Assembly: GCF_037042905.1 (NCBI RefSeq)
Contig: NW_026974141.1
Span: forward strand, 1,077,001 to 1,141,000
Length of the DNA stretch: 64,000 nt
Source: Lytechinus pictus
Lineage: Eukaryota; Echinodermata; Echinoidea; Temnopleuroida; Toxopneustidae
Reading direction: 5' to 3'
In this document: piece by piece, positions 44,401-54,689 of the stretch
How positions within the stretch are numbered: position 1 is the stretch's first letter
Layout: each line of letters opens with the position of its first letter
The notes under the pieces: model-generated
Told to the model about the DNA's origin: nothing
What the model saw: only the letters and a program-made list of their open reading frames with translations
Database searches by the model: none
Translations under genes and position numbers: made by a program

Positions 44401-45288
44401 ATTAAAACAAGTCTACCAAACAGAAAAATATATTGCTTGTAGCAACATTACAATGCGTAGATTTGTTTAAAAATAGAATCGTTTAGGTTTTGGGTAATTA
44501 AGACAAAGAAAGCTGTTTTGCTTTGTAGTAGTTCTTTCTTTTGTTCCTTTTCTGTGTTTTTGTTCTTGTTATCTTATGTAGTTTTTATCAAAAAAGTAAC
44601 TTATCCATACTGTGCAGTGTTATTGTATATATTATATTGATGTTATACACTTGATTATGAAATAGTGTGTTGCTCTGACAAGTCTGTATACGTATGAGAT
44701 GGTTAAACCAAATAAAACTGATTAAAAAAAAAAGTACACTAGTCATCGTAGGCTGCGAGTTCAGACCAGTTAACTCGAGGAAAGGGTTTGCAAAGCAGAC
44801 TAGCTATAAAACGTGGTCTGGGTCTTTTGCATGTTAGGAAAGACATAATTTACATAATCTATACTTATTCATCTATCATTATTTATTATGTATATAATAT
44901 ATGTATCTTTAATTTTCGTTCATTTTTTCATTTCTAAAAACCACAGGCAAGACAACGAGTCGTGAAAGCCTTTTACGACGTCTGCAAGAAACAGGTCGAG
45001 CTCCAGAAGAACGAAACGACGACGACCAATGACCGCCTCATCCACGTCCTCGTCGTGGGACACGGTCTCCTGTTCAAAGAACTCTTATCTTACTTCATCG
45101 AGGAACTCCACGTCGAGATCCCCGGCGGAAAAGACCGAGTCATGAAGGATAGCGCAAACAGTAATCTGTCCAGATTCGAGGTCGAGTACGCCCCCAACGT
45201 TACCCCGAAAATGGTCTGTAAATTCATCTACGATTACAGTCATTTGCCAGAAGACATGCAAAAGGCATTGCCGAGTAAAGCCTATTGA
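35465..45288 (+). CDS. TIGAR: TIGAR-like histidine phosphatase (probable fructose-2,6-bisphosphatase), six exons
   Basis: Joining 35465-35496, 37385-37422, 38046-38164, 40095-40169, 41334-41444 and 44947-45288 gives 717 bp, 238 residues plus stop, with every junction GT/AG and in frame. The protein opens with a hydrophobic strand and the catalytic RHGE motif (R10, H11; H11 is the phosphoryl acceptor). Next come N17, QGQTDSPLS at 23-31, TSDLLRAAQT at 55-64 (R60), the DFRER acid loop at 84-88 (E87), GGES at about 119-122, and the second catalytic His in VLVVGHG (H164). This is the histidine phosphatase superfamily. The overall layout fits TIGAR, a cytosolic enzyme that hydrolyses fructose-2,6-bisphosphate and diverts flux to the pentose phosphate pathway. 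It is somewhat shorter than vertebrate TIGAR (about 270). Substrate is inferred; a generic phosphoglycerate-mutase-like phosphatase is the alternative. No organelle signal is seen. Confidence 0.9.
35689..36255. mobile_element. TTAA-family 2 MITE (second copy)
   Basis: It opens at AGGAATGATCC after TTAA (35684-35687) and closes with CAGCCCGGACCATCCCTTT. Its internal sequence, including TTGATCAAAATCGGATAACAAATAATAAAGTTATTGAA and its mirror on the other side of the centre, matches the copy at 4411-4993. It lies in intron 1 of the TIGAR-like gene. The right flank is TTGAAA, so the target duplication there has decayed. Confidence 0.85.
36614..36919. mobile_element. ~300-bp inverted-repeat element (IR300), copy 2
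   Basis: Ends TGGCTCGTATTCTGAAGTCA and GAATTCAGAATACGGGCCA are inverted repeats. The same ends and a shared interior occur at 21446-21741 and 40622-40933. It lies in intron 1 of the TIGAR-like gene. No coding capacity. Confidence 0.85.
37385..37422 (+). CDS. TIGAR: TIGAR-like exon 2
   Basis: A 38-bp micro-exon. The acceptor is TTCTGCAG ending at 37384 and the donor is CAAG followed by GTAATG. It completes His11 and encodes GESTFNQAKLVQ plus one base of Gly24 (phase 1). It is recognisable only because it joins the two halves of the RHGE...QGQ motif. Confidence 0.85.
38046..38164 (+). CDS. TIGAR: TIGAR-like exon 3
   Basis: The acceptor is GAACCGCAG and the donor is CACAG followed by GTGAGA. 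Residues 25-63 include QTDSPLSGDG and the conserved YTSDLLRAAQ helix whose Arg60 binds the phosphate. The other two frames hit stops, so the reading frame is unambiguous. It ends in phase 0. Confidence 0.92.
38248..38318 (-). tRNA. tRNA-like sequence, left arm (SINE-type or tRNA pseudogene)
   Basis: Read on the minus strand, 71 nt begin GTCTCTGTGGTCTAGTGGTT and end GGTTCGATTCCAGGCGGATAC, so the internal Pol III boxes are present. A five-pair anticodon stem closes the seven-base loop GTTCAAA, which would place UCA as the anticodon. The acceptor stem is imperfect and the block is one arm of an inverted repeat, so a tRNA-derived repeat is more likely than a functional gene. Confidence 0.55.
38401..38997. 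mobile_element. TTAA-family 1 MITE
   Basis: Flanked by TTAA at 38397-38400 and 38998-39001. It opens AGGACAAGTCCACC and closes GGTGGACTTGACCT. The body is a long imperfect palindrome sharing AAATCGGATGTAAAATAAGA and TATGCAAATGAGG-type blocks with copies at 4114, 53439 and 61381. The TTAA duplication and short inverted ends fit non-autonomous piggyBac-type elements. No transposase is present. Confidence 0.88.
39330..39409 (+). tRNA. tRNA-like sequence, right arm (SINE-type or tRNA pseudogene)
   Basis: It starts GTCTCTGAGGTCTAGTGGTT and ends with B box GGTTCGATTCC (39389-39399) and CGGCGGAGAC. The first and last seven bases pair along the whole acceptor stem with one G-T wobble. About 9 nt are inserted in the middle relative to the left-arm copy, disturbing the anticodon arm. 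Confidence 0.5.
40095..40169 (+). CDS. TIGAR: TIGAR-like exon 4
   Basis: The acceptor is CCACCACAG and the donor is GCGG followed by GTGAGT. Twenty-five codons (residues 64-88) end in VDFRER. This carries the conserved acidic residue (E87) that acts as proton donor in this superfamily. Phase 0 at both ends. Confidence 0.92.
40249..40448. mobile_element. G-tract element with GGCGGATCC ends
   Basis: It runs from CAGGGGCGGATCCAGGATAT to CTGGATCCGCCAGTA, inverted at the ends, with G10 and C13 tracts inside. It shares GGGGGGCACATTTTCCCGAG and a CTTCACTTTCAA block with the copy at 245-463. It lies in intron 4 of the TIGAR-like gene. Confidence 0.8.
40622..40933. mobile_element. IR300 element, copy 3
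   Basis: The ends TGGCCCGTAATCTGAACTCG and TGATTTCAGAATACGGGCCA are inverted repeats. The interior is shared with the copies at 21446 and 36614, including the CCATTAATTATCTGG-like and CTTCCCAT segments. It lies in intron 4 of the TIGAR-like gene. Confidence 0.85.
41334..41444 (+). CDS. TIGAR: TIGAR-like exon 5
   Basis: The acceptor is ATTTTGACAG and the donor is AGAG followed by GTACGA. Thirty-seven codons (residues 89-125) begin SFGDKEG, the usual continuation of the acid loop, and contain the conserved PKGGES turn. Phase 0 at both ends. Confidence 0.92.
41445..44946 (+). other. Intron 5 of the TIGAR-like gene
   Basis: A 3.5-kb intron. A mariner-like end, TACAGTGCGTATCAAAAATA, is visible at 41512-41531, but I found no matching right end. 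A G/C-tract cluster lies at 43270-43520 (C10, C11 and G8 runs), probably a decayed G-tract element. Otherwise 41540-43080 and 43530-44930 hold nothing I can name. Confidence 0.6.
44947..45288 (+). CDS. TIGAR: TIGAR-like exon 6 (terminal coding exon)
   Basis: The acceptor is AAACCACAG ending at 44946. The exon encodes residues 126-238 and stops at TGA 45286-45288. The second catalytic histidine is in VLVVGHGLLF (H164). It is much more GC-rich and codon-biased than its surroundings, as expected of a conserved coding exon. No C-terminal targeting motif is obvious. Confidence 0.94.
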   Translation, partial: ARQRVVKAFYDVCKKQVELQKNETTTTNDRLIHVLVVGHGLLFKELLSYFIEELHVEIPGGKDRVMKDSANSNLSRFEVEYAPNVTPKMVCKFIYDYSHLPEDMQKALPSKAY

Positions 45289-45894
45289 AACATACTATCT
45301 TAGTCTTGTAAATGTATGAATATCGACCTAGACCTACATGTTTTTCATCGCAGTACACACTCAGCTTCGAAAATATTAAGATAGATTGTGGACTCATAAA
45401 CATATATTCATTTTCTTCGTCAATCTGAATAGATTGCATCAAAAAATCATCAAAATTTTTATTCAAAATGTTGATTAATATTCAATCAGACGGCAATAAT
45501 ACATGATATACCAGCCTAGTGAAAATTTTATTTAAACATATCAATTTCTCCTCTCATACGCTTCAATAATTTGCAGTCAAATGTTATAAATGTTTTGAAA
45601 TGACTTGATCGAAAAGTTATTAATTTCACAAATATTATATTAGCTCATTGTCAACCGGCAATTATTTTACAGCAATATAATCTTTTATTCGATAAGCTAG
45701 GTTAAGGATTTTCGTGGTTTTGATTTATCAACTAATATTTAGCAACTTCGTTTTATTCAAACTCGTAGATGCACTTGAAACCTAATCAAATATAGGCCTA
45801 TAGTTGAGTACTCTATTTATATACAATCGGTATCAGAGCAGAACGAATTGTTCTTTATGTGTGACATATTTCTAAGAATATAATTTCATCTATA

Positions 45895-45900
45895 AATAAA
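45895..45900 (+). promoter_or_regulatory. Candidate polyadenylation signal of the TIGAR-like gene
   Basis: AATAAA lies 607 bp after the stop codon and is followed at 45920-45960 by a T/GT-rich stretch (TTCTGTTGTTGTTTTG), the usual downstream element. It would give a 3' UTR of about 0.6 kb. A mobile element starts 75 bp further on. Confidence 0.5.
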
Positions 45901-45974
45901 TGAAGCAAAACTTAAAAGTTTACTTTCTGTTGTTGTTTTGCAAATTATTGTTTCGTGTCTCTGAATATACCCTA

Positions 45975-46194
45975 CACACTTAAAATGCTGGGCAACATAC
46001 TGTCCACTGTGTTGGGTATGTTGGTAGAAACTACATAAATTCTGGGCAATTGTTATCGATTGAGCAAATTTATTACCCGATTATAAGTTTTTATTACCAA
46101 ATTTGTGCAGATTTTAACCAATAGTTGTGTGGACAGTTTGTTTACCAGGGTTGGTTAAAAGTTTGGCATATTTTGCCCAACTATTTTAAGAGTG
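45975..46194. mobile_element. TA-MITE 1
   Basis: It opens CACACTTAAAATGCTGGGCA and closes CAACTATTTTAAGAGTG, flanked by TA on both sides. It is about as long as the 18394 copy and colinear with it. It lies just downstream of the TIGAR-like poly(A) signal. Confidence 0.9.
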
Positions 46195-46527
46195 TACAGT
46201 CTTACTGAAAACAAGCTCGTTAAAATAACCCTAACAGCATGATCAGTACGGTCAGCTGAGTACGGTCATCTATGTGCAACTGATAAGTCTAGTAATATTA
46301 TCATAATCACAAACTACTCAGTTCCTCTTAAATTTGACCAGAAAATAGTCGAATACGACTCAGAATACAAATTGCATCCGGTTATCCTATAACCTAGTAA
46401 CTATCATCCCATTTCTTTTAAGAGTATATAAAACTTTTAAAAAATCTAACAAATAAAATTCGAGCCGGTTTCCAAGAATCAGTTGGACGCAATAATGTCA
46501 CGTTTACACGGTCAACTGACGGTCCTG

Positions 46528-46714
46528 CACAGTTAAAACGCTGTTTAAGATTTTATAATTTGTTTAACCGTTTGAACAATCATGTTTAATTTATTGAAGA
46601 TTAGATATTGAAAATTGGACTTTGTTGCTTAAGATTTAAACACTTGTTTAAACTGTTTAAACAATAAATGTAAGGTTCATATAGTACACAGCGTTGTATA
46701 ATTTTTTTACTGTG
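46528..46714. mobile_element. TA-MITE 2, copy 2
   Basis: It begins CACAGTTAAAACGCTGTTTAAG and ends AATTTTTTTACTGTG. It matches the copy at 19577 but lacks most of the left inner arm, consistent with a deletion. Confidence 0.8.
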
Positions 46715-47159
46715 TGGGAAGCGGGGAGCACCCTCCTGAAGCACACCCCTCCCCCAGATTTCTCTGTGGTTGCTGCGTATGTTATATACCATAGGCAGCA
46801 CCTCCTGAAAGTTAGGTTGGCATGCTAAATTGTAAAAATTTAACCAAAAAAAATCACCTTCATTTTGGAACGAAAGCTTTTACTTATGTTTGCTTGTATG
46901 TTTTTTTTCCAAACCAGGCCCCTAAATGTTTATAAATAACCAACAAATAAAATATCAATGCCTTAAAAAGAATCATAAAAGAACACATACCAGTACACTG
47001 GTGCATAAAACTTATTATTCATACCTTGATTTTGATTGGCTGTTCACCCCCACAGCCTACCAATCAGGTTAAAGTTACAATTCTCAGTCTGCAACTTGGC
47101 TGGTTGAATATTTCAGTTCAGAGCCCTAACTTTTTGAAATATCATTTTTTGTCTAATAG

Positions 47160-47455
47160 CTGTCTTTCATTTACACCCGCGAAACCGACCAATCAAAGAT
47201 ACTACATTGATTCCAGTTGCATATCATCGGTCGGTTTGTAGTCGGTTTCGGGTACAGTCAGACCCGCGAAACCGACTCCAGACCGGTCAAAGCTACTAAC
47301 ATTGATTCCAGTGACATACCATCGATCGGATTGGACTCGGTTTCGGTTACAGGCACACCAACGAAACCGAGTTCCAGACCGATCAAAGCTATTACGTTAC
47401 TACCAATGACATAACTATTTGTCGGTTTGGGGTCAGTTTCTTTGGTATGAATGTA
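47160..47455. repeat. Three-unit H94 tandem array
   Basis: Units begin with GAAACCGAC at about 47181, 47269 and 47361. The inverted halves (ATCATCGGTCGGTTTGTAGT, CATCGATCGGATTGGACTCG, ATTTGTCGGTTTGGGGTCAG) follow each. It is more diverged than the array at 22668. The unit length of ~90 bp matches. Confidence 0.85.
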
Positions 47456-47807
47456 GCGTAATACTGTTGAATTCTTTGGTAGAATTTGAAGAGCTGATCA
47501 CGGAATTAAAAGTGACGTCGCCGAAGGGACTTGTGATATCGACCTCATTCCATTCGAATACCAAAACTACAGCTCGGGTTGTGATACAAAAAAAAGTGAT
47601 GTTATACTTCCAAACAGCCTGAATGTTTAAAGGGATATATCCAGGTAGGAAAATTATATGATTTTAATGAAAAGAGTAAAACAAGCAAAGCAAATGGGCA
47701 TTTCATATGTTAGGATAACAAAACAGTGAATTGTCAAAGATTTCACTATTTCGGTAAAATTGCTGCGCGATCTAAAAAAAAAATGTTTAACCTCGCAGTT
47801 TACATCT

Positions 47808-48074
47808 GGGCCCCGTCTTACAAAGAGTTGCAATTGATCCGATCAATCACAACTCTTGACGGCCAGCAACGTCAACATCTAAGCATGTTTGTTCAAAATA
47901 TTTTCTAACTATGATGTGTACTCATGCATCTATTGTTTTCTTAAAAATTCACTGAGCTTCTCTTTGCCTACAAAGGACATTGTGCAAACTTTCTGTAGAA
48001 AATAATTATGACTGATGGATTTCCATAAAGTTACAATTGATTGGATCAATTGTAACTCTTGGTAAGACGGGGCC
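47808..48074. mobile_element. Inverted-repeat MITE (GGGCCCCGTCTTACAAAGAG ends)
   Basis: It opens GGGCCCCGTCTTACAAAGAG followed by TTGCAATTGATCCGATCAA and closes TTGGATCAATTGTAACTC then TTGGTAAGACGGGGCCC. About 267 bp. The 22-bp ends are almost perfect, so the element is fairly young. Confidence 0.88.
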
Positions 48075-49544
48075 CTTGTTAGCAATTCTCAGACTGATGC
48101 ACAATTTGACTTTTAACGGGTGCAATTATGTAGGCCTACCTATCAGGAATGAAAGGTGCGTAAATGCACCTATAGGCCTATACCATATACTAGTACCCTT
48201 TTTCCACGCATGATGCTGTAAAGCATATAGGTATTCTTTTCATGGTCGTTTTCGTGATGATACCTACTTCAAACCGACCAAATCTATTTTTTTTAAATGA
48301 ACCAGCATCTTCCATAGCACCACCTGACGTCCTTAACTACTCAAACATGGCCAGGATCCTGACCCATAATGCATCATTCTAAAGCAGTATATAGTCTTGT
48401 AATATAAGCCCAATTGATGATAACGTGCTAATTCACTAATCTGTAAATTCCTAATGAAGTAATTGTGTCTCAGTGCCAACACAAGAACTTTCGTATGAAA
48501 CATTCTTTTAGTTTCTCTATAAAAATGAAATCATTGGCTAATTCTTATCTGTATTTTATATACATGTATATTTATCTAAAAATGTACGTTTTAAGACTAT
48601 AGCTAGTTATGATACCGCAGTCAATGAGAGACCACGCAAAATGTTGGTCAGCAGTTGCCCCCCCCCCCCCTTAACATGAACTCTTCGGAGAATTCTTAAC
48701 CTAACAAGTAAGAGAATTTGAACAAAAAGAAAACATATTTAAAGGTCAGTAATTTTTAAACCTGCGGGTAACTATTTCAGAAAAAGCCGCGACAACAACT
48801 TACTATCGACCGGCACTTATTATTTTTAGAAAATTATGAGGGGTCAATAAAATTCAGATAACAAAGTATTTAATACTGATAAATGGAGCTTGGTCTTATA
48901 AATTCATGACCTTTAATACAACTTGTATACAGTTGCGTCATTAGCTTCAGCTATAGCGTTTCGAATAATATAATTCAAAGTGAAACAAAAATTGAAACAC
49001 TGAAAGACCAACACTAATAATGCGATTTCACAAAATCTAGCCTTGGATGATGCAAAGGGTCGAAAGAAATGCAAAGCAAAAAGAAAACAATCCGACTCGC
49101 AATAATCAAATGGTTAATATACCATGTCATTCAACGATACAACAATAAATGGACAAATATAAAAGGCGATGTTATTTTGCATTGTGGCTTCCCGTTGTGC
49201 TAAGGGGCGTGTTATTTAACCAAGTTAGAAAAGTTTCTGAAACCAATATTTTACGGTTGACCTAGCCCAAAAGGAAAATACAGTCTTGTATAGAAGAGAA
49301 AATGTATTTTCAAACCAACTTTATTAGTTAATAGGACGGGCTTACTCATTTTCTTAAGTGAATAATAGGGATTATATAGATGTGATTACACAACCTAGAA
49401 CTTTTCTTATGATAATGTTCTTTCTAATTACTTTTTTAAATGTTTGTTCTTCCTCCCCCTCCTTTTTCTTGTTTTTTTTCACCACTTGTTACATCCTGCT
49501 CATTGTACCCCTTGCTCGTGTCTATTCAGATGCATCTAATGCAT
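48075..49544. other. No feature recognised
   Basis: AT-rich. One C15 tract at 48657-48671 may mark a decayed G-tract element. No coding signal. Confidence 0.5.
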
Positions 49545-49773
49545 GGGCGGAAATCCCAGGGGGGACAGGGGGACGTGTCCCCCCTACTCAAAATAGTAGG
49601 GGGCACAATATCAAATGTCCCCCTAATAATTTTGGTCTTTTATGATGGTAAGAAATACATCATTCAAAATCGAAATAAAACATGAATTTTGGGATGATAA
49701 CTTTTTTTTTGCTTGCTTGTCAAATTTTCCAGCCCCTCGTCCCTCTACCTTTTGGGAGAGATTTCCGCCCCTG
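49545..49773. mobile_element. G-tract element with GGGCGGAAATC ends
   Basis: It opens GGGCGGAAATCCCAGGGGGG and closes GGGAGAGATTTCCGCCC. It contains TTTTTTTTTGCTTGCTTGTCAAATTTT, the block also seen reversed in the 16636 family. Confidence 0.75.
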
Positions 49774-50576
49774 ATCTAATGTTAGACTGATATTGGCATT
49801 GAAGGGTCAACAAAAGTAGATATGATTAATATTCCCATGAATTATTTATTATGAGAATTATTTTTTTACTCATGATTTTTGTGGTTCTTAATTTTAGATT
49901 GGTAACTTTAGCTGAATAATTAAAGGTACTCCTGTTTTATATCTGTATATTACGTTTATTGCGTCAACATATTAATTTACTTTCGAAAGCCATTGGTTGA
50001 TTAAAGACAAATTGGATTCTGATACCCTAACAACGTTTCAAATCTCCTACTTGCTTCGGGTTGGCCATTAAAACAGATGGAATGGTTTGAGACCTGCAAT
50101 TAAAGTAATGTCTATATGCATCGGTGATCTGTAATAGAGCGGGCTCCAGCAATTTTAATGTGCATCTCACAAAAAATGACTAATTGATAGGGATTCGGGT
50201 GGCGCGTCCGCTTGTTACTTATTGTATTGAAAATTGTATATAATCTAATATTTTGTATTTTTGAACATCAGAACGACATCGAATAGTAGAAGTATTATCT
50301 ACGATGGTGATTTGTATATAGTATTCATTTTGTTATCATATCATTATTATCATTACTATTATTTTATTTATCATTAGCATTAACTATCTTTATGATTGTT
50401 ACTAAATGTATTATCATTCATTAATATTGTTTCAATTCTTATTCATTTTGTTATGTTTTACCATAATACTTATCATAACTATTATCAATATCAAGATGAT
50501 CACTGCTGTCGATCCGTGACGTCATACCATTCAAGTGGGGGGGGGGGGTGAAAAAATCGATCATTCATCCTTGAAC
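49774..50576. other. No gene recognised
   Basis: ATT-rich region at 50330-50480 and a G11 tract at 50538 preceded by GACGTCATACCATTCAAGTG, shared with 27608. Confidence 0.5.
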
Positions 50577-51180
50577 AATATATTTTTTTTGTATTAAGTA
50601 GTTTTTATTGACAACTTCAATTCATATACAAAATAAAATATATATAACAAATAGAGGTTTGATGTCTTTACAAATTGATAAATATCTTGACAACTTATAC
50701 ATTTAACATCATTTTTTTTTCTTGAATGTTACAATAAAACACAATCATGTCAGACATCTTCTAAAACATAATTATAAATAACATTGATAATAATAATATG
50801 CATTAAGAATAAACCTCTACAATAGATTCAACATTTTTTTTCAGTGTCAAATACACAAAAATAAATCATTAATAAAACCTAACGAATTGAAGCCATCAGC
50901 ATATTTTTTATAAAAAAACCCATCGCCTCGGCCTCTTCACTCAAATAAAATCAAATGAAAATATCAAATCTCCACCCAAATGTTTAGTGGCAAAAATAAA
51001 GTACTGTTTCCATTTCATATCTTCAACTTTATTTAAAAGTCTTTTAATCCACATTATTTGCTGTGCCTTTGCCTGCACAGGGAAGTTTAACATCTTTAAT
51101 CCTCCTTGCTTATAGTCTAAAAACGTTGTATTCCTATTAGATTCACAACACAAATCGATACCCATGATGATTACATATCA
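50577..51180 (-). mobile_element. L1/Tx1-like LINE 3' end, reversed
   Basis: On the minus strand, 51165-50941 encodes GGLKMLNFPVQAKAQQIMW followed by IKRLL, the GGL...A...W..RL block of L1/Tx1-type ORF2 C-terminal regions, then KWKQYFIF. It ends in an A-rich tail (T-run at 50582-50590 on +). 5'-truncated. Confidence 0.75.
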
Positions 51181-51419
51181 TATTATTTGTCAACGAATGC
51201 ATTTTTACCTTTGAAACAAAGTCAGTGAATAATATTGACTCCTTGCAGGATGTAGATAAAATTCACTGAATTGAGAGTGACTTTCACTTGCTTTTGAGTG
51301 ATTTTCACCCAATTAAAAGTGAAATGATATTCACTTCGAATCGAGCGCTCCTTGACATCACTGCATATACAGGTATAGGGAATTGAAAGGCGAGTTAAAA
51401 CCCGCTGTTTAAGATAAGA

Positions 51420-52300
51420 TTTTTTTGTAATTCATGTTTTATTGATCCTTTTCATCGAAATATACTTAACAAAACATTCATGATATAATGGATCACATAT
51501 AAAAGTTCAGATGACGTTGGCATATGAAATAACATGTCTAACATACACAATAGTATAAGATAAGAAAACATATATTTTGTTTGTTTACAACAGAAAAATT
51601 CAGGCACTTGTCCTATAAAAAAATAAACATAACAAAAACAGCCTTCTGCTTTATCGCCTCTTTAAAGTATTCAGAATGATAGCCCACTTGCCATCATGTT
51701 TTCCTAATTTGCATTTCCTTTGTGCTATGGTATGTTCAACAGTTTCAAATGATAAAAGAAAGTTACACAAATGGGGGAAGAATAGGTTTTGTTTCGTCAC
51801 ATCGACATCTAAAAATATATTGTTTACCTGACAGGAGCAGAAAGTTCAATATAAATATATTTCTGGGAATTTGGGGCTTAGAGATACCAAAAAGAACATA
51901 TCTTTCTGAGAGGAAATCAGGAAGATCTAGTGAAGCAAAAAGTGTACCAACATTATTCCAAAATTGGTTAACGACGTGGCAAGAATAAAAAAAGATGCAC
52001 TAGAGTTTGTGGTGATACTTTACAAAATGTACAGAGTGTATCCGTTACCTTGTTAATACGGAATAACCAAACCTTGGTATAGGAATCAAATTATTAAGAA
52101 TCTTGAATTGTAAAGCTCGAAGTCTCGTATCTATACCTAGTACGTAGAGGTAGTTTTAAGAATTCTCTTACTTCTTCTTGTTGAAACCCATAAGTGTCTT
52201 TTAAACGTGTAAATATATTCGAAATTGATGGGTTATTTTCCTTCATAAAAAATGTGTAAAAAATATACTTTGGTATATATAGATCAGATAGTTGACTCTA
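51420..52300 (-). mobile_element. L1/Tx1-like LINE fragment, reversed and frameshifted
   Basis: On the minus strand, pieces read FFMKENNPSISNIFTRLKDT, then RLRALQFKILNNLIPIP, then after a frameshift VTDTLCTFCKVSPQTLVHLF. The LRALQFKILN...DTLCTFC...ETLVHLF pattern is the zinc-knuckle-like C-terminal region of L1/Tx1 ORF2. It ends in a T-run at 51421-51427 like the neighbouring copy. Confidence 0.75.
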
Positions 52301-52590
52301 GCCGGTTTATTTAAACTCTGGGCTAGAGTAATGTGGTTTGTCTATATGGATAGCTAATAGTTACAATTAAGAGGACAGGATATTTATCCTCTTATCATTT
52401 GACACTTCAATTATTCATAACTGTCTGAGAACAATAACTAAAATATATTCTCCCCCATTAAAGCAAGAGGAAAGCGCACAGTAAAATACAGAATTATTTA
52501 TTAATTAAATTATGTACAATATAAACAACATTTTTAACATTTTTTGCTTCCCGTCATTTGAGCACCAGGTTAGCAGAATACAGCCCTGTG
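52285..52590. mobile_element. IR300-like element, decayed copy
   Basis: It contains ATGGATAGCTAATAGTTACA, ATTATTCATAACTGTCTGAG and a CTTCCCGTCATTTGAGCACCA segment colinear with the IR300 copies. The CCCGTATTC ends are eroded (CAGAATACAGCCCTG at right). Confidence 0.6.
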
Positions 52591-52912
52591 AGTATAATTT
52601 TTCAACTTTTTGATCATCCTTGAAAGTCTATTTTGCTTGTCACGTCCCATACCAGCAGATCTGACTTTATATCATCGAATGCATTTGAGGCAAGGTAACT
52701 GGGACTTGGCAACAGGTAAACGACACTTGAAGCACATAAGGGAGGTAGGTAACAGCGATTGTGGTAAAGTGCGGGTGATGGCCTCAGTGGTTCCACGTTT
52801 GACCTGTTGGGGCCCATCGCCTCTTCTTCAACCCATTTCTGACAAGAAAAAGATGGTGGGGGGGGGGGGGTGGGGGTCATCGCTCCATCATTATTCCCCC
52901 TAAAAATTATAA

Positions 52913-52992
52913 ATATACATACATAAATAAATAAATGAATGAATTAATGAATAAGTAAATAAATGAATAAATAAATAAATAAATAAATAAAA
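52913..52992. repeat. (AAAT)n / (AATG)n microsatellite
   Basis: TAAATAAATAAATGAATGAA changing to (AAAT)n at 52967-52992. Confidence 0.92.
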
Positions 52993-53438
52993 GTTTTAAA
53001 AAATCTTTGAATTCTGGGCGTAAAAAGGAAATTGAACACACCTTTTAAATTTTCTTAATAAATAAATAACAAGGGGCTGTTTTTTCTATCTATTTGCCTT
53101 GTTATTTTCAAAACGCAGATCCCTTTACATTCGAACTAACATAATTTATTAATAAAATATAGCAATCACCTAAATAAGTAACGCATGCTTAAAATCTAAA
53201 TATTTTCAAATTGTAAATCAGTTTTCTACATAGATCGAACAGTAATTAGATAAAGGACATGAGATTCAATATTTGAACTATTTGGAATTCCATAATCATG
53301 ATGATAAATTTTAAATGAATGAAATACATTTTATATCATCAAACGCTCAAAAACTTTCCTACATTCTTTTATATGTTACTTTGATATTCTGTTTTTGCAT
53401 TCAATTCAGCTTTAGTCCAAAGTTTACTTTGTCTTTAA

Positions 53439-54046
53439 AGGTCAAGTCCACCCCGGGAAAATGTTGATATAAAAAGAGAAAAATCAAACTAGCATTACAC
53501 TGACAATTTCATCAAAATTGGATGTAAAATAAGAAAGTTATGAAAACTTAAAGTTTCGTTTATTTTTCACAAAAAAGGGATATGCACATTTCAGCGGCAT
53601 TCAAATTTTAGACAGTCAATGATGTTCCTCACTATTTTTTTCGTTTTTTTTTTTTTATTATACAATATGTCATGTTTTACAGATTTGACAAAAAGGAACA
53701 ACTTGACAGAACCATATTGTATTATAACCAATGCGAATTCCACATGCTCAGGGAGGAATTCATCGCTGATTCACTTGAAAATGAGGAGAAAATTAGAATA
53801 TTTCATATTTAATATATTGAAATACAGTACAAAATAAATAGTGAGTGGATGACGTCATCAGTCTCCTCATTTGCATACTGATCAGGGTGTGCATATAACT
53901 ATTTTGTGAAATTAAGCGAAACTTTAAAAAATCATAACCTTCTTATTTTACAACCGATTTTGATGAAATTTTCAGTGTTATGGGTATGTTTATTGGATTT
54001 TTCTCTTTTTATTCAAATTAGGTTTTTGTTGGGGTGGACTTGTCCT
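53439..54046. mobile_element. TTAA-family 1 MITE
   Basis: Flanked by TTAA at 53435-53438 and 54047-54050. It opens AGGTCAAGTCCACCCC and closes GGGGTGGACTTGTCCT. The body is the same imperfect palindrome as the other copies. Confidence 0.88.
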
Positions 54047-54689
54047 TTAAATAGTATCAAGTTTAGAGTGTTCTGAAATTTCGCACTGGTTGGGGTTCAA
54101 AAGATTGTCCTCATTTTGAATGAATTTATTTCGTTTACTCTTTTGTGAATCTCGGCTACACTAGTCTACTATTGATCAAAGGAAACAATGCAAATTTAGT
54201 GTAAATCTCAATATTTCGCTTTGCGGTTCAGAGCGGGACTTTCCCACTTTAACCATGGAGTATGGCTTTAGAAAACAGTTTCCCTTTCGAATAATTCAGG
54301 TATTTCCATCATCATTATTTTACAGAAATATGAAAGATTAGCAATAGAAAAAGAGAAATCATGGGAAAATAGGGTTTATTTCATATAAATAAAATATATC
54401 AATTCTGATAAACAAAAATCGTTATTGTTTTATCTCTTCCTGATTTTTATTACTATTTGAAAAAATACTATATTTTGTTTATTATTTCATGATCTGTATT
54501 ATTGTAATTGTGTTTTGGGGGTTATTGTTGTTGTTGCTGTTGCTTTCTGTTAGTTCATTTTGTATATGGTCTTGCTTAAATCATCATTGCGGCAGGAAAC
54601 ATGAGTTTTGAATCACCTTTGGTAAAATTAATGAATAAAACATAACGTAAAGTAGCAATCATAGCCCCATTCATGGTGTACAGGATTAA
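54047..54689. other. No feature recognised
   Basis: AT-rich sequence with a GTTGTTGTTGCTGTTGC run at 54526-54544. Confidence 0.55.
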
